Shown piece by piece: positions 55,033 to 63,441 of a stretch of DNA of 64,000 nucleotides. The stretch comes from an uncultured Christensenellaceae bacterium (GTDB taxonomy: Bacteria; Bacillota; Clostridia; Christensenellales; Borkfalkiaceae): NCBI GenBank assembly GCA_910586945.1, contig CAJULO010000004.1, positions 78,749 to 142,748 on the forward strand. The letters run 5' to 3'. Below the pieces are notes generated by a model. The model was not told where the DNA came from. It saw only the letters and a program-made list of their open reading frames with translations, and made no database searches. A program made the position numbers and the translations under genes. Each line of letters opens with the position of its first letter. The first letter of the stretch is position 1.

Positions 55033-56336
55033 CAAATGTTACGCTCCTTTATCAATTTTTTTGCTAACTTTACGCTATTTGCTAAATGCCGTTTTGCCGG
55101 ACATACATATGAACAACAACCACATTCAATACAAGCACTTGCTCCAAAATATTTAGAATCTTTTAAATTATTACGCATGAGTCCCGCTTCAATAAATACA
55201 GGCGAAAGTCCCATTGGACATGCTTGCACGCATTTTCCACAACCGATGCAAGATTCAGCCTCTTGAGGGGAATTTAATTCATTTTTGCCTATAAATAACA
55301 ATGCTGAACTTGTTTTTGTACACGCAATATCTAAAGAAAATACCCCTTTCCCCATCATAGGCCCACCATCAATAACCGTTTCACAATTCGTGTCTGCATT
55401 TACAAATGCAGCGATATCTTGAAAAGTAGTCCCATTCTTTATCCAATAATTACTCGGATTTGGCACTCCCCCTCCAGAAACTGTCATTATGCGTTCATAA
55501 CATGGAATATTCAGTTCTACCGCTCTATAAATTGTAAATGCTGTATGCACATTTAAAACAATAACGCCAATAGCGATTGGAAGTTGATTCTCAGGCACCT
55601 TTTTCCCTGTGCATGCAAGAATCAATTGTTTTTCCGCTCCTTGTGGATACATTGTTTTCAGTACAGTAACAGTAATTTGTTTTTGTATTTTTTTTGCAGC
55701 AATTTGTTTTTTCAATATCTGAATAGACTCTAGCTTATTATTTTCAATACCAATCACTACCTTTTCCGCACCAGTAGCAATTCTAGCGAACTCAACGCCT
55801 CTTAAAAATTCCTCTGTAAAGAAGTTGAGAATATGTTCATCACAAGTAATATAAGGTTCGCATTCTGCAGCATTTATTATTAAAGATTTCACCTTGCCTT
55901 TCGTCTTAAATTTTAAAGCGGTAGGAAAACCAGCGCCGCCCATACCAACAATACCTGCATCAAAAATGCGTTGTTGGATTGCAGTTGCAGTAAAGTTCTC
56001 CATCTGTGGCAATAACATACTATTTGCATTTTCTGGGGACACTTCTATTTTAATATGTTGTTCTTTTTTACCACTTATCGTCATATGTCTTTCAATAGCT
56101 TTTACTATACCAGACACAGAAGAATACACATTTGCTGAAAAATCACCATCTGCCTTAGCAAGCAGTTGACCACGTATAACCTCATCACCAACGGCAACGA
56201 TAGGCAGTGCAGGTTTACCCATATGTTGCGATAATGGTATAAACATCACGGCAGGAGTTGGCCCATCTTTTATAACATTGCTTCGTGATATTTCTTTACA
56301 GTCTTTTGGATGAATTCCACCTTCATAAATATGCAA
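55032..56336 (-). CDS. rnfC: Rnf complex subunit RnfC (TTG start)
   Basis: 434 residues. NADH/FMN domain with GMGGAGFPTALKFK near 135 and two cluster motifs CIGCGKCVQACPMG and CIECGCCSYVCPAK near the C-terminus. No ATG is in frame near the start; TTG follows AAGGAGAG at good spacing and gives the family start HIYEGGIHP. First gene of rnfCDGEAB. Confidence 0.95.
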   Translation of the reverse strand: MHIYEGGIHPKDCKEISRSNVIKDGPTPAVMFIPLSQHMGKPALPIVAVGDEVIRGQLLAKADGDFSANVYSSVSGIVKAIERHMTISGKKEQHIKIEVSPENANSMLLPQMENFTATAIQQRIFDAGIVGMGGAGFPTALKFKTKGKVKSLIINAAECEPYITCDEHILNFFTEEFLRGVEFARIATGAEKVVIGIENNKLESIQILKKQIAAKKIQKQITVTVLKTMYPQGAEKQLILACTGKKVPENQLPIAIGVIVLNVHTAFTIYRAVELNIPCYERIMTVSGGGVPNPSNYWIKNGTTFQDIAAFVNADTNCETVIDGGPMMGKGVFSLDIACTKTSSALLFIGKNELNSPQEAESCIGCGKCVQACPMGLSPVFIEAGLMRNNLKDSKYFGASACIECGCCSYVCPAKRHLANSVKLAKKLIKERNI

Positions 56337-56371
56337 AATTTCTCTCCTTACAACTAAGAATATTTATTTAT

Positions 56372-56400
56372 ATTATATCACAGTTTATACAACTTGTAAA
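56372..56400 (-). promoter_or_regulatory. Promoter of the rnf operon
   Basis: Minus strand: -35 TTTACA (56395-56400), 17-base spacer, extended -10 TGA-TATAAT (56372-56377). Confidence 0.78.
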
Positions 56401-56705
56401 GTACTAATTTTTTGCTTTTTATGCAGTAAATTTCCTTCAAGTCATAACTTAATTATTTTGTAATACATATATTTACTCTATTCGGTCGTCCCGCAAAATA
56501 CTTATATAATAATAAAAAAATTTGCTAAAAAATTAAAAAAATTCAATAAATTAAAGCATTTTTATTTAAAAATTAAAGTTTTTATAATATACAATTTTAA
56601 CAATTTAAAGCAATTAGTAACAAATGAGTAACAAAAAAATTAAAAGTATTTAAGTATAAAAAAAGAGATTAAATAAAATTCACTCTCTTTTTTATTAGTA
56701 CTATC
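56401..56705. other. AT-rich intergenic region
   Basis: About 305 bases. Apart from a weak hairpin with AAAAAGAGA / TCTCTTTTT arms (about 56659-56694), nothing is recognised. Confidence 0.45.
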
Positions 56706-56733
56706 TTGACAAAATGGTAAAATATGGTATATT
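56706..56733 (+). promoter_or_regulatory. Promoter of the lipoprotein gene
   Basis: Plus strand: -35 TTGACA (56706-56711), 16-base spacer, -10 TATATT (56728-56733). Confidence 0.7.
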
Positions 56734-56777
56734 TATACTATATTAAATAAAAAGAAACTATTATAGGAGATTTTACG

Positions 56778-57440
56778 ATGTACAAAAAATTACATAAGTT
56801 TATTTTTCTTCCATGTATTTTACTTTGTTTACTTTTTTCCTCCTTATTCTTTGTTGCTTGTAAAAATGAAAATGAAGTAAAACCAAATGTTTTTAATGAT
56901 ATTGCAGAGTATATAAAAGCTCATCCCACTGCCAATTCTACAAACCAAAACTTTGCCTATATTTTAACACAAGCTCCAAATAATAATAATCCAAACTTAT
57001 ATGATAAACAATTTTTTATAATGTATAATACCACTAGTAACAGGTTATATTTTACAGGTCAATATAATCAAGTAGAATTTATTTGTCAACTAAATTCTTT
57101 AGAAGATTATTCAAAAAATATAATTACAATTTTTATGAGCTTTAAAAATGTACAACCTAATACTACAAATCAAGTTTATTTTGCCAATGTTGATTTACCT
57201 GCAACAATATATACCAACATTCAATCAACATCACCTTTATCTGAATTTTATAAATTTACTGAAAATATACCAGCAGATATTATGAAATCATTTCGTAATC
57301 AAGCTAGTCTTTTATTAAATGAATATTTTAACGAATTAAACAATTTCTATGTACAAAAAGTAAAAAATGGGGATACAAGATATAATGGTGCAATTTATCA
57401 ATATTTCTATTTACCAATTATTCAAATTGAAAATAACTAA
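56778..57440 (+). CDS. Lipoprotein of unknown function
   Basis: 220 residues. N-terminal basic segment, hydrophobic core and lipobox FVAC (Cys about 29). The mature part is Asn-, Tyr- and Phe-rich and predicted mixed alpha/beta, with no recognised family. AGGAG before the ATG; own promoter and terminator. It sits at the edge of the prophage segment and may be host or cargo. Confidence 0.7.
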   Translation: MYKKLHKFIFLPCILLCLLFSSLFFVACKNENEVKPNVFNDIAEYIKAHPTANSTNQNFAYILTQAPNNNNPNLYDKQFFIMYNTTSNRLYFTGQYNQVEFICQLNSLEDYSKNIITIFMSFKNVQPNTTNQVYFANVDLPATIYTNIQSTSPLSEFYKFTENIPADIMKSFRNQASLLLNEYFNELNNFYVQKVKNGDTRYNGAIYQYFYLPIIQIENN

Positions 57441-57444
57441 ATAG

Positions 57445-57480
57445 TAAAAAAAGAGAGTAGCGATTGCTACTCTCTTTTTT
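57445..57480. terminator. Bidirectional terminator at prophage boundary
   Basis: Stem AAAAAAGAGAGTAGC / GCTACTCTCTTTTTT with a four-base loop, between the lipoprotein gene and the converging phage genes. Confidence 0.88.
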
Positions 57481-57491
57481 GATTTGCTGTT

Positions 57492-57746
57492 TTATTCTTC
57501 AGGTTCGTACATTAAAGATAGGCAATTTGCTACTGCTGATACTCCACCTATCCAAAATTGTGCCTCTGTAATTTCTCCTCTATTAAACTCGCCTACATTC
57601 ATTTCATAATCATCTTTAATAGACTCTTCTTCACTCTTTAAATATCTGTCTATCTCTTGCTCTGATAGCCTTTTATTAAACTCAATAAAATCTTGGCGTA
57701 CTGCATTATAAAAATTCTCATATGTTCTTGTTGGATATTTTTCCAT
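57492..57746 (-). CDS. Phage protein of unknown function
   Basis: 84 residues, acidic, helical. It starts at the stop of the preceding gene. No family recognised; its place after the fused late gene suggests it belonged to the structural module. Confidence 0.6.
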   Translation of the reverse strand: MEKYPTRTYENFYNAVRQDFIEFNKRLSEQEIDRYLKSEEESIKDDYEMNVGEFNRGEITEAQFWIGGVSAVANCLSLMYEPEE

Positions 57747-58294
57747 TATTTATTCTCCTCCTCCATTTTATTATCTCTCATCTCCATTGCTGTATCATAA
57801 TCTTCACTTGCTGGCACTCTTGCATAAAACTCTTCTGCACTTTCGGTTGATTTCTTACCTGTATATCTATAAAATATTATAGGCTCCGGTTTATCTCTAT
57901 TTTTATCCCAGTCATGTGGTGCATACTCTTTATTAAAGGCACACCAACTTACTGGCTCAAATCCATTCTTACAATAAAATTTATGATTGCCTGCATAACT
58001 ATCTAACTTTGTACCACCATTTGCTACTGCTTGCTGTATAAGGGATGACCCGCTTACAGTATCATTATCATTTTTACAAACAGCAATTATATCCCCATTC
58101 TCTTCAACTGCGACAGTACTACCTCCTGCTGTTATATGTAAAGTTGCATTTGGATGGGATACTTTAAACTCTTCAATGCTTCCGTTATAGTCTGCCACTC
58201 TCCATGCAATTTTAGGAGATAATGTTTTTTTCGCTATTACAAGTGCATCCAAATATTCTTTGTGCTTTGCTCCACCACAAGATATTCCGCACAT
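57746..58294 (-). CDS. Remnant C-terminal domain of a phage structural protein
   Basis: 182 residues. Blocks IAWRVADYN, GGSTVAVEENGDIIAVCKN, KLDSYAGNHKFYCKNGFEPVSW and EYAPHDWDKNRDKPEPIIFYRYTG resemble an acyltransferase-like domain I recall at the C-terminus of phage minor head proteins. The frame overlaps the truncated terminase by 83 bases and begins just after an in-frame TAG, so the ATG is probably accidental and the domain is severed from its N-terminus. AGGGA does lie before the ATG, so translation cannot be excluded. Confidence 0.5.
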   Translation of the reverse strand: MCGISCGGAKHKEYLDALVIAKKTLSPKIAWRVADYNGSIEEFKVSHPNATLHITAGGSTVAVEENGDIIAVCKNDNDTVSGSSLIQQAVANGGTKLDSYAGNHKFYCKNGFEPVSWCAFNKEYAPHDWDKNRDKPEPIIFYRYTGKKSTESAEEFYARVPASEDYDTAMEMRDNKMEEENK

Positions 58295-58487
58295 CTGTCC
58301 CTATATTTTCGCAAATAATATAAAACTGCGTTTCTTCTTTAGGAGCATTCAGTAACCAATCTACAAACTTATGCCCTGCTACCAAAGATTTGCTGCATCC
58401 TGTCGCTCCAGCCAAGAAGAGTATTTGCGCTTCGTCTTGCATCGGTGTCTGCATTTTTTTCGTCCAAATAATATCTTTGAGTTTCAT
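58212..58487 (-). pseudogene. Terminase large subunit, N-terminal fragment
   Basis: 91 residues, of which about 64 are terminase-like: the Walker A motif AGATGCSKS near residue 28 and FYIICENIGTDVRNI. Full proteins have 400 or more residues. After about residue 66 the frame runs into foreign sequence and stops. Overlaps the small subunit gene as ATGA. Confidence 0.7.
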
Positions 58488-58846
58488 TCCCGAAGCTTCC
58501 CACCTTTTGCTTGCTCGAGATACTCTTTTAATAGCTCTTGACTTTCACTTGTTACATTTGCCTCTACCTTGTCCACTGGCTTTTCCCCTATGGTGTCCCT
58601 CACGAATATGGATGCTTGCACATCTCCTTTTAAAATCTTCTGCCCAAGAGCCACTGCCCAATTCTCTTGCACTGTCTTTCCGTTGCTCTGTTTCGTCTCT
58701 AGGATAAGGAGTAACTGCTCTTTCAATGTCTTTTTCTTTCTCCTACTTTCTCCGCTTGCTTTCCCTGCCTTTTTGGCAATTTCTCGGCGTTCGTTCGGAG
58801 TTCGTTTGTCATTCTGTACTAAATTTTGAAGCTGTTTCTCTGTCAT
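58484..58846 (-). CDS. Phage terminase small subunit-like protein
   Basis: 120 residues, basic N-terminus with AGKASGESRRKKKTLKEQ, as in terminase small subunits that recognise phage DNA. AAAGGAGG lies before the ATG, and the ATGA overlap with the large subunit gene supports the call. First gene behind the late promoter. Confidence 0.75.
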   Translation of the reverse strand: MTEKQLQNLVQNDKRTPNERREIAKKAGKASGESRRKKKTLKEQLLLILETKQSNGKTVQENWAVALGQKILKGDVQASIFVRDTIGEKPVDKVEANVTSESQELLKEYLEQAKGGKLRE

Positions 58847-58933
58847 CTATCCCTCCTTTTTTCCATCAAAAAAGGCAAGCCCCTTTTACCGGTTCTCGCC
58901 TTTCACTTATTTATTCCTTTTCTGACATTTTAC

Positions 58934-58962
58934 AGTATATCACATACTATTACTGTATTCAA
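58934..58962 (-). promoter_or_regulatory. Phage late promoter
   Basis: Minus strand: -35 TTGAAT (58957-58962), 17-base spacer, extended -10 TGA-TATACT (58934-58939), upstream of terminase small subunit. The -35 lies inside the last of five 10-base repeats. Confidence 0.7.
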
Positions 58963-59000
58963 CTGCATTGAACTGTATTTTACTGTATTCAACTGTATTT
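58951..59000 (-). repeat. Five 10-base direct repeats at the late promoter
   Basis: Five contiguous decamers of AATACAGTTG type on the minus strand (one unit AATGCAGTTG). One repeat per helical turn puts all on one DNA face. The first unit overlaps the end of the DUF1492 gene. Confidence 0.9.
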
Positions 59001-59375
59001 TTTTATTGCTCTATTATGCCTCTTCCAAATAAAGCTATCGCTATAATCAAGAGCTTTTTTAATTTCCCACCATGTTTTATAAGCAACATATCTCATTTGC
59101 AAAATTGTTTTATCTATCTCTTCTAGCTCTAACCCATTTATGTATTGCAATGTTTCTATTTCAATCTGTGCAAGCCTTTTTAAATCTTCTTGTATTTCCT
59201 TTTCTAAGTCCACTACTTGCACCATTGCTAGCTCTATTTTCGACTGTGTATTTCCACCACTTCCTAGACCTGCACCGCTTGTACTGCTTGCTAAACTTTT
59301 CCAAAATTCTAACTTTTGCTCTTTTTTTAGTATCTCTTCTCTCAGCTTCCACCCTCTCTGCAAATATTCTTTCAT
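58989..59375 (-). CDS. DUF1492/ArpU-like phage late-gene regulator
   Basis: 128 residues. N-terminal coiled-coil region with a Ser/Gly-rich loop (about 30-45), then a sigma-70 region 4-like C-terminus: YINGLELEEIDKTILQMRY followed by TWWEIKKALDYSDSFIWKRHNRAIKK. Such proteins activate packaging and lysis genes. GGAGGT before the ATG. It lies immediately upstream of the repeat array and late promoter. Confidence 0.75.
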   Translation of the reverse strand: MKEYLQRGWKLREEILKKEQKLEFWKSLASSTSGAGLGSGGNTQSKIELAMVQVVDLEKEIQEDLKRLAQIEIETLQYINGLELEEIDKTILQMRYVAYKTWWEIKKALDYSDSFIWKRHNRAIKKYS

Positions 59376-59388
59376 TCACACCTCCTTT

Positions 59389-59445
59389 TTAATATCTCAT
59401 CTCTGTCCACCAGTACGCCACATCTTCCCATATTTCTTCTTCCAT
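59389..59445 (-). CDS. Possible 18-residue micro-ORF
   Basis: Short frame with GGGAG upstream, Trp-rich (three Trp in 18), between two phage genes. Could be a leader or chance. Confidence 0.3.
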   Translation of the reverse strand: MEEEIWEDVAYWWTEMRY

Positions 59446-59453
59446 TTATATAT

Positions 59454-59837
59454 TTACTCCCTTTCCCAATTTTTTAAATACTCTTCCACTTTATCTTTAC
59501 ATAAATTTTTATTCTCTTTTATAAGATGCAATAATCCTCTCTCTATATCCCCTGCTGACATCAATGCACCTTGTATATTTGCTTCTTTATGTAATTCTTT
59601 CAGCAATTTTATTTGTTCTGCAAAATGCATATTTCTTCCCTCATATTCTTTAAAATCTTTTAGCTCCTCATTAAGAGCTTTTTGTATTTTTTCTTTTACA
59701 TTTTCCAACTTTTCAACTATCTTTTTACTTTCCTTAAAACCATCAACAATAGCACACAATTTTACTCTTTCAATTTCTCTCTCTAAAACATTGTTGATAA
59801 TTGCAAAATCATTAAATTCAAATTCTAAAAATTTCAT
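59454..59837 (-). CDS. Phage coiled-coil protein
   Basis: 127 residues, charged and helical throughout, heptad-like (KKIVEKLENVKEKIQKAL). GGAGGG before the ATG, which overlaps the preceding stop (TAATG). No family recognised. Confidence 0.65.
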   Translation of the reverse strand: MKFLEFEFNDFAIINNVLEREIERVKLCAIVDGFKESKKIVEKLENVKEKIQKALNEELKDFKEYEGRNMHFAEQIKLLKELHKEANIQGALMSAGDIERGLLHLIKENKNLCKDKVEEYLKNWERE

Positions 59838-60103
59838 TATCTACCCTCCCATTCTGCTCTTGCAAAATCTTCTAGCCTTTTGTCTAATGTATCTAAATAC
59901 CCCTGCATATACTCTCTTTGCTCTTTTAAATAATGTGCTTGTGTTTCGGATATGAATGCTGTATGCTCTATAAATACTTTATCTAAAAATCTATTTAGCT
60001 TGTCCAACCTTTCCTTTAACTCGTCCCTTTCTTCTTTCACTCTCTCATATACTGTTTTGTTTGCTTGTTCTTCTTCCATTTTGTATAATTTTTCTAATTG
60101 CAT
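59837..60103 (-). CDS. crAss001_48-related phage protein
   Basis: 88 residues, helical: ERVKEERDELKERLDKLNRFLDK then LKEQREYMQGYLDTLDKRL, the pattern of this widespread small phage family of unknown role. An internal ATG at 60079 would remove the overlap with the previous gene. Confidence 0.7.
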   Translation of the reverse strand: MQLEKLYKMEEEQANKTVYERVKEERDELKERLDKLNRFLDKVFIEHTAFISETQAHYLKEQREYMQGYLDTLDKRLEDFARAEWEGR

Positions 60104-60203
60104 ATATTATCTCTTCTTCGTTCCAAAAATCATCTTCTCCAAATTGCATATTGTCATCAATTTCCTCTAATTTCTTTTTTATTTTTTCCAATATCTCTTT
60201 CAT
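60045..60203 (-). CDS. Short phage protein of unknown function
   Basis: 52 residues, Lys/Glu-rich helix then EEEIIYAIRKIIQ. It overlaps the next gene by up to 59 bases, and the start codon is uncertain (TTG at 60227 possible). Confidence 0.4.
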   Translation of the reverse strand: MKEILEKIKKKLEEIDDNMQFGEDDFWNEEEIIYAIRKIIQNGRRTSKQNSI

Positions 60204-60214
60204 TTTCTTTCTAT

Positions 60215-60625
60215 CTACCTTTCGCAATCCTTATCTTTCTCTGCACAGTCATTAAATATTGTATTATGTACTTTTACTATTTCTCCAGTCTCTATGTCTG
60301 TATTAGCTATACTCTCATTGTATTCTGCGTTTTCATATTCACTTTCCCCTTTTAGTTTTTCAAAACTTAACATAACATACCCATCTGCTAGACCTGCAAA
60401 TTCTTCATGCCTCAAAATATGAGTTATTCTTACTAAAATAGAAAATCCTGTATATCTGCTATGTAATAATCCATCTTTTGAACAAGTTACTCTTTCTATT
60501 TCTTTTAATTCTAAAATATCCCTTACTTTATAATCCCTATCATTCTTTCGTATTTCTACTTTTTTATTTTTATAATAAACAGCCCTATAATGCTCACTCT
60601 CTATCTTTAACTCGTGTAATTTCAT
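60215..60625 (-). CDS. DUF3850 (ASCH/PUA-like) phage protein
   Basis: 136 residues. N-terminal half matches DUF3850: HELKIESEHYRAVYYKNKKVEIRKNDRDYKVRDI in sections, then YTGFSILVRITHIL. The fold is thought to bind RNA or modified nucleotides. GGAG before the ATG. Confidence 0.78.
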   Translation of the reverse strand: MKLHELKIESEHYRAVYYKNKKVEIRKNDRDYKVRDILELKEIERVTCSKDGLLHSRYTGFSILVRITHILRHEEFAGLADGYVMLSFEKLKGESEYENAEYNESIANTDIETGEIVKVHNTIFNDCAEKDKDCER

Positions 60626-60629
60626 TTCC

Positions 60630-60881
60630 CTATCTCCTAAACCAAATTATAAATTTTATCCAAGTTGCATCAACATTCCAATATTTACATATTAAATCAC
60701 CGACATACATTGCTAAAAAATAACCACCAATGCTTAAAAGTATTCCAATAATTATAAGTATTGTTTTCAAAAATACTTTATCAGTTATACTAACAAAATA
60801 AAAAGTTCCAAGTAGACTAGGTACACATAAAATTGTAGTAATTAAAAATATAACTGCTATCACTATACTCTCTTTAAACAT
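60630..60881 (-). CDS. Small phage membrane protein
   Basis: 83 residues with two membrane helices (about 7-31 and 38-63) and a C-terminal amphipathic end. No family recognised. Confidence 0.55.
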   Translation of the reverse strand: MFKESIVIAVIFLITTILCVPSLLGTFYFVSITDKVFLKTILIIIGILLSIGGYFLAMYVGDLICKYWNVDATWIKFIIWFRR

Positions 60882-60892
60882 ATTATAAATAC

Positions 60893-61218
60893 CTATTTTA
60901 TCTCCTTTTCTAATTTTGCTTTGAGTTTGTTTAAGTATTTTATATACAAAAATATATTATATAAATCTGGATAGCTATTGATGCAAATTTCTTTTTTTAA
61001 TGCTCTTATGTGGTTTTTTATTTTGCCTATCAATACTTTTACTTTTTTTATATTTTCTTTCCCATATTTTTCTACAAAATTATTATTAAAATTATTTATA
61101 ACATGTTTGCATCTTCTATGTTACCATTTGATAAATAAATATTGATTGCATTGAAATATTCAATACACTCTTCTGCTAAATCTCTGTATGTTTCTATCTC
61201 TTTTTCTTTCTTTCCCAT
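60893..61218 (-). pseudogene. Frameshifted small phage gene
   Basis: Begins MGKKEKEIETYRDLAEEC with GGGAG before the ATG (61218), and stops after 40 residues at 61096. A shift of one base at about 61107 restores a frame of about 68 more residues (NNFNNNFVEKYGKENIKKVK onward, rich in Lys) to TAG at 60893. Total 326 bases, one short of a multiple of three: a single-base deletion in an A run, real or a sequencing error. Confidence 0.65.
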
Positions 61219-61243
61219 TTTTTTACTCCCTTTCTAAAAATCT

Positions 61244-61462
61244 CTAATTCTTCCCAATATTTAATGTTATACTCAATAAGACTATACTTGCTACAGCTAA
61301 GATTGGTATCATTATCAATACAACTATTCCTAGCGTTCTCGCTCTTCCTCTCTCGTCAAAAAATATCATTAGCAAAGCTAGTCCAACAAACACGCCTATA
61401 AAAGCAACTCCTCCACTTGATATCCCTAAACCAATCAATAAACCATATAACCAACTTGCCAT
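61244..61462 (-). CDS. Small phage membrane protein
   Basis: 72 residues, two long membrane helices (about 5-32 and 43-67) with a charged turn DERGRAR. No family recognised. Confidence 0.55.
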   Translation of the reverse strand: MASWLYGLLIGLGISSGGVAFIGVFVGLALLMIFFDERGRARTLGIVVLIMIPILAVASIVLLSITLNIGKN

Positions 61463-61471
61463 TTAAAATAC

Positions 61472-62263
61472 TTATCTCCCTTTTAAAATTTCTTGCATAA
61501 ATTTTCTATTTTCTAGCTCGTTATTTTCTCTCTGTTTTATTGAATTTACTTTTAATGGCATACATTTTTCTAGTACTCTGCTGTATACTCTTGCCCTTTC
61601 TAAGTTGCTTGTATCTTCTCGCATTTCCTTTATTTCTTTCAGTGTCAAATTTGTTGTTAAAATCAGTATCTTATTCAGTGCTGTCGCTCTGTTTATAAAT
61701 TTATATCTCTTCTCCTCCGCATACAGTGTCTGCCTTTCTGCACCTATATCGTCTAACACAATAATTTCACTTGCCAATATATACTCTATTTCCTTTTGTT
61801 TTCCCTCAAACTCTAATTGCAGAACATCTACTAAACTTGTACTCTTTACTCTATATCCTTTATCTATCAATGCATTTGCTATTGCATGTGCATAATATGT
61901 TTTTCCTGTCCCTATTCCTCCATAGAATAATAACCCTATACTTCTTGTTCGTAGTTTTTCAAAATTTTCAACATATTTTCTACAACTTTCACTTATCTCT
62001 TTATCAAGTCTATTGTCTTTGTCAAATGTATATTCTCTATATTTCTCTATCTCAATTGCATACTTTCTATACTCCTCTAGCTCCTTTTTTTTCTTTAATT
62101 CTTCTTCTCTCTCATACGCCTCCCTTTCACATCTACATGCTCTTGAGACTACAATTTCAAATATTTTCCCATTTTCTTTTGGTACTTCTATCTTTTCATA
62201 TTTTGCTTCTTGACACTTAGAGCAATATGTATTGAGTCTATTTTTATCCTCTACTGTTATCAT
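61472..62263 (-). CDS. DnaC-like replicative helicase loader
   Basis: 263 residues. N-terminal Cys motifs (CSKC, CRC) form a probable zinc site, then a charged linker and an AAA+ domain: Walker A FYGGIGTGKTYYAHAIA near 125, Walker B EIIVLDDIGAE near 165, sensor TTNL near 210. GGAGGG before ATG at 62263; a TTG eight codons earlier is unlikely. Loads the helicase for phage replication. Confidence 0.85.
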   Translation of the reverse strand: MITVEDKNRLNTYCSKCQEAKYEKIEVPKENGKIFEIVVSRACRCEREAYEREEELKKKKELEEYRKYAIEIEKYREYTFDKDNRLDKEISESCRKYVENFEKLRTRSIGLLFYGGIGTGKTYYAHAIANALIDKGYRVKSTSLVDVLQLEFEGKQKEIEYILASEIIVLDDIGAERQTLYAEEKRYKFINRATALNKILILTTNLTLKEIKEMREDTSNLERARVYSRVLEKCMPLKVNSIKQRENNELENRKFMQEILKGR

Positions 62264-62364
62264 TCTTTCCCTCCACACTTCTTGCAAATAAGCTCGTAAT
62301 TTTCCGTCAAGTACTCATCTTCTCTTACTTTGTAGTCCTTAAATTTTTCTATTCTCGCTTGCAT
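62260..62364 (-). CDS. 34-residue phage protein
   Basis: AAGGA before ATG at 62364; ends overlapping the DnaC-like start as ATGA. Ends ICKKCGGKE, so with a CxxC pair. Tight coupling suggests it is real. Confidence 0.55.
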   Translation of the reverse strand: MQARIEKFKDYKVREDEYLTENYELICKKCGGKE

Positions 62365-62380
62365 TTATTTCTTCCTTTTG

Positions 62381-62566
62381 CTACGCCTTTTCTATAAATC
62401 TAGCTAACCCTGTCATTGCTATCCCAAACACCGCAAGCACCTCGTTCAATTCTTGCTCTTCATCTTTAGACATCTTGCTTCCCATTGCTAATCCTGCTAT
62501 CTTCCAAATGACATTGTTTAGCTCTTCTTTTATTTCTATCAATTCCTTTATTTTTACTTTCCCCAT
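62381..62566 (-). CDS. Short phage protein of unknown function
   Basis: 61 residues, helical. The start at 62566 has AAAGGTGG before it; an ATG at 62602 has none. No family recognised. Confidence 0.55.
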   Translation of the reverse strand: MGKVKIKELIEIKEELNNVIWKIAGLAMGSKMSKDEEQELNEVLAVFGIAMTGLARFIEKA

Positions 62567-62703
62567 TTTTACACCACCTTTAAATTCTTTCTTATTTGCC
62601 ATTATTTTTGCTGTTTTTATCTTTCACAAACAAATACTCAACTTTGATATATTTGTTTGATTTTAGCCGCACTCAACTCTTCACAGCTTGTCCTAGCTTT
62701 GTT

Positions 62704-63420
62704 TTATTCTGCATCATAGTCCCTTTGTATACCTTTTGGCTCGTACTTTAATTCTTTTTTATCCAGCTTGTCCCAGCAGATTCCTTGCCACATATTTCCC
62801 ATACTCTCTACTATCACCGCACACACTGCAGTCTCTCCGTACTTCTCCACATTCTTTGCTACTGTTGTTAGCAAGGACTTTATACCTACCTCTGCATATT
62901 TCCACTTTTTGTATTCCAACCATTCCAGTATTTGCTCTTGTACTTTTGTGGATAGATTGCTTGCTTGTACTAGTTTTATGTACTCTGTTTTTTTGTCTTT
63001 CTTTTGCTCTAAGGGGGTAGGCGAGTTTACCTCGCCGTCTCCTTTTTCTTTTATACTTTCTTTTTTATTATCATTATTAGTATTAGTACTAGTATTTGTA
63101 TTTGTATTAGTATTAGCTTGATTTGCTACTCTTTGCTTATCTTTGCTAGCATTTGCTTGATTTGCTACTCTTTGCTTGCCACCAATTGCACCTGCTCTTT
63201 TCCTTTTTTCACAAATCTCTTCGTACTTTTGATTTGTGCTATCTAAGTTTATTTTTATAAATTTAAAAGCAATCTTTAACTCCTTATCAGTAAACAATGG
63301 CAATTTATTGTCAATCTCATAATTTAAAATTGCCCTAAATAACTCTCCTAGTTGTTCATTGCTTAAATCTTCAACTTGCTCTCTAAAATCATGATGAATG
63401 AGAAAAGCTTTTCTTGCCAT
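62704..63420 (-). CDS. Phage replication initiator (DUF6291/DnaD-like)
   Basis: 238 residues. N-terminal helical domain (about 1-75, FLIHHDFREQVEDLSNEQLG) of the DUF6291 type, a linker with two KQRVANQAN copies and an Asn-Thr repeat (about 80-120), then a C-terminal domain with WLEYKKWKYAEVGIKSLLTTV as in phage replisome organisers. Its position near the DnaC-like gene fits. Confidence 0.7.
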   Translation of the reverse strand: MARKAFLIHHDFREQVEDLSNEQLGELFRAILNYEIDNKLPLFTDKELKIAFKFIKINLDSTNQKYEEICEKRKRAGAIGGKQRVANQANASKDKQRVANQANTNTNTNTSTNTNNDNKKESIKEKGDGEVNSPTPLEQKKDKKTEYIKLVQASNLSTKVQEQILEWLEYKKWKYAEVGIKSLLTTVAKNVEKYGETAVCAVIVESMGNMWQGICWDKLDKKELKYEPKGIQRDYDAE

Positions 63421-63441
63421 TGTTTGTTACTCCTTATCTTT

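Noticed and set aside
58951..59000. CRISPR-like repeats
   Set aside because: Units are ten bases with no spacers; no cas genes or long repeats occur in the window.
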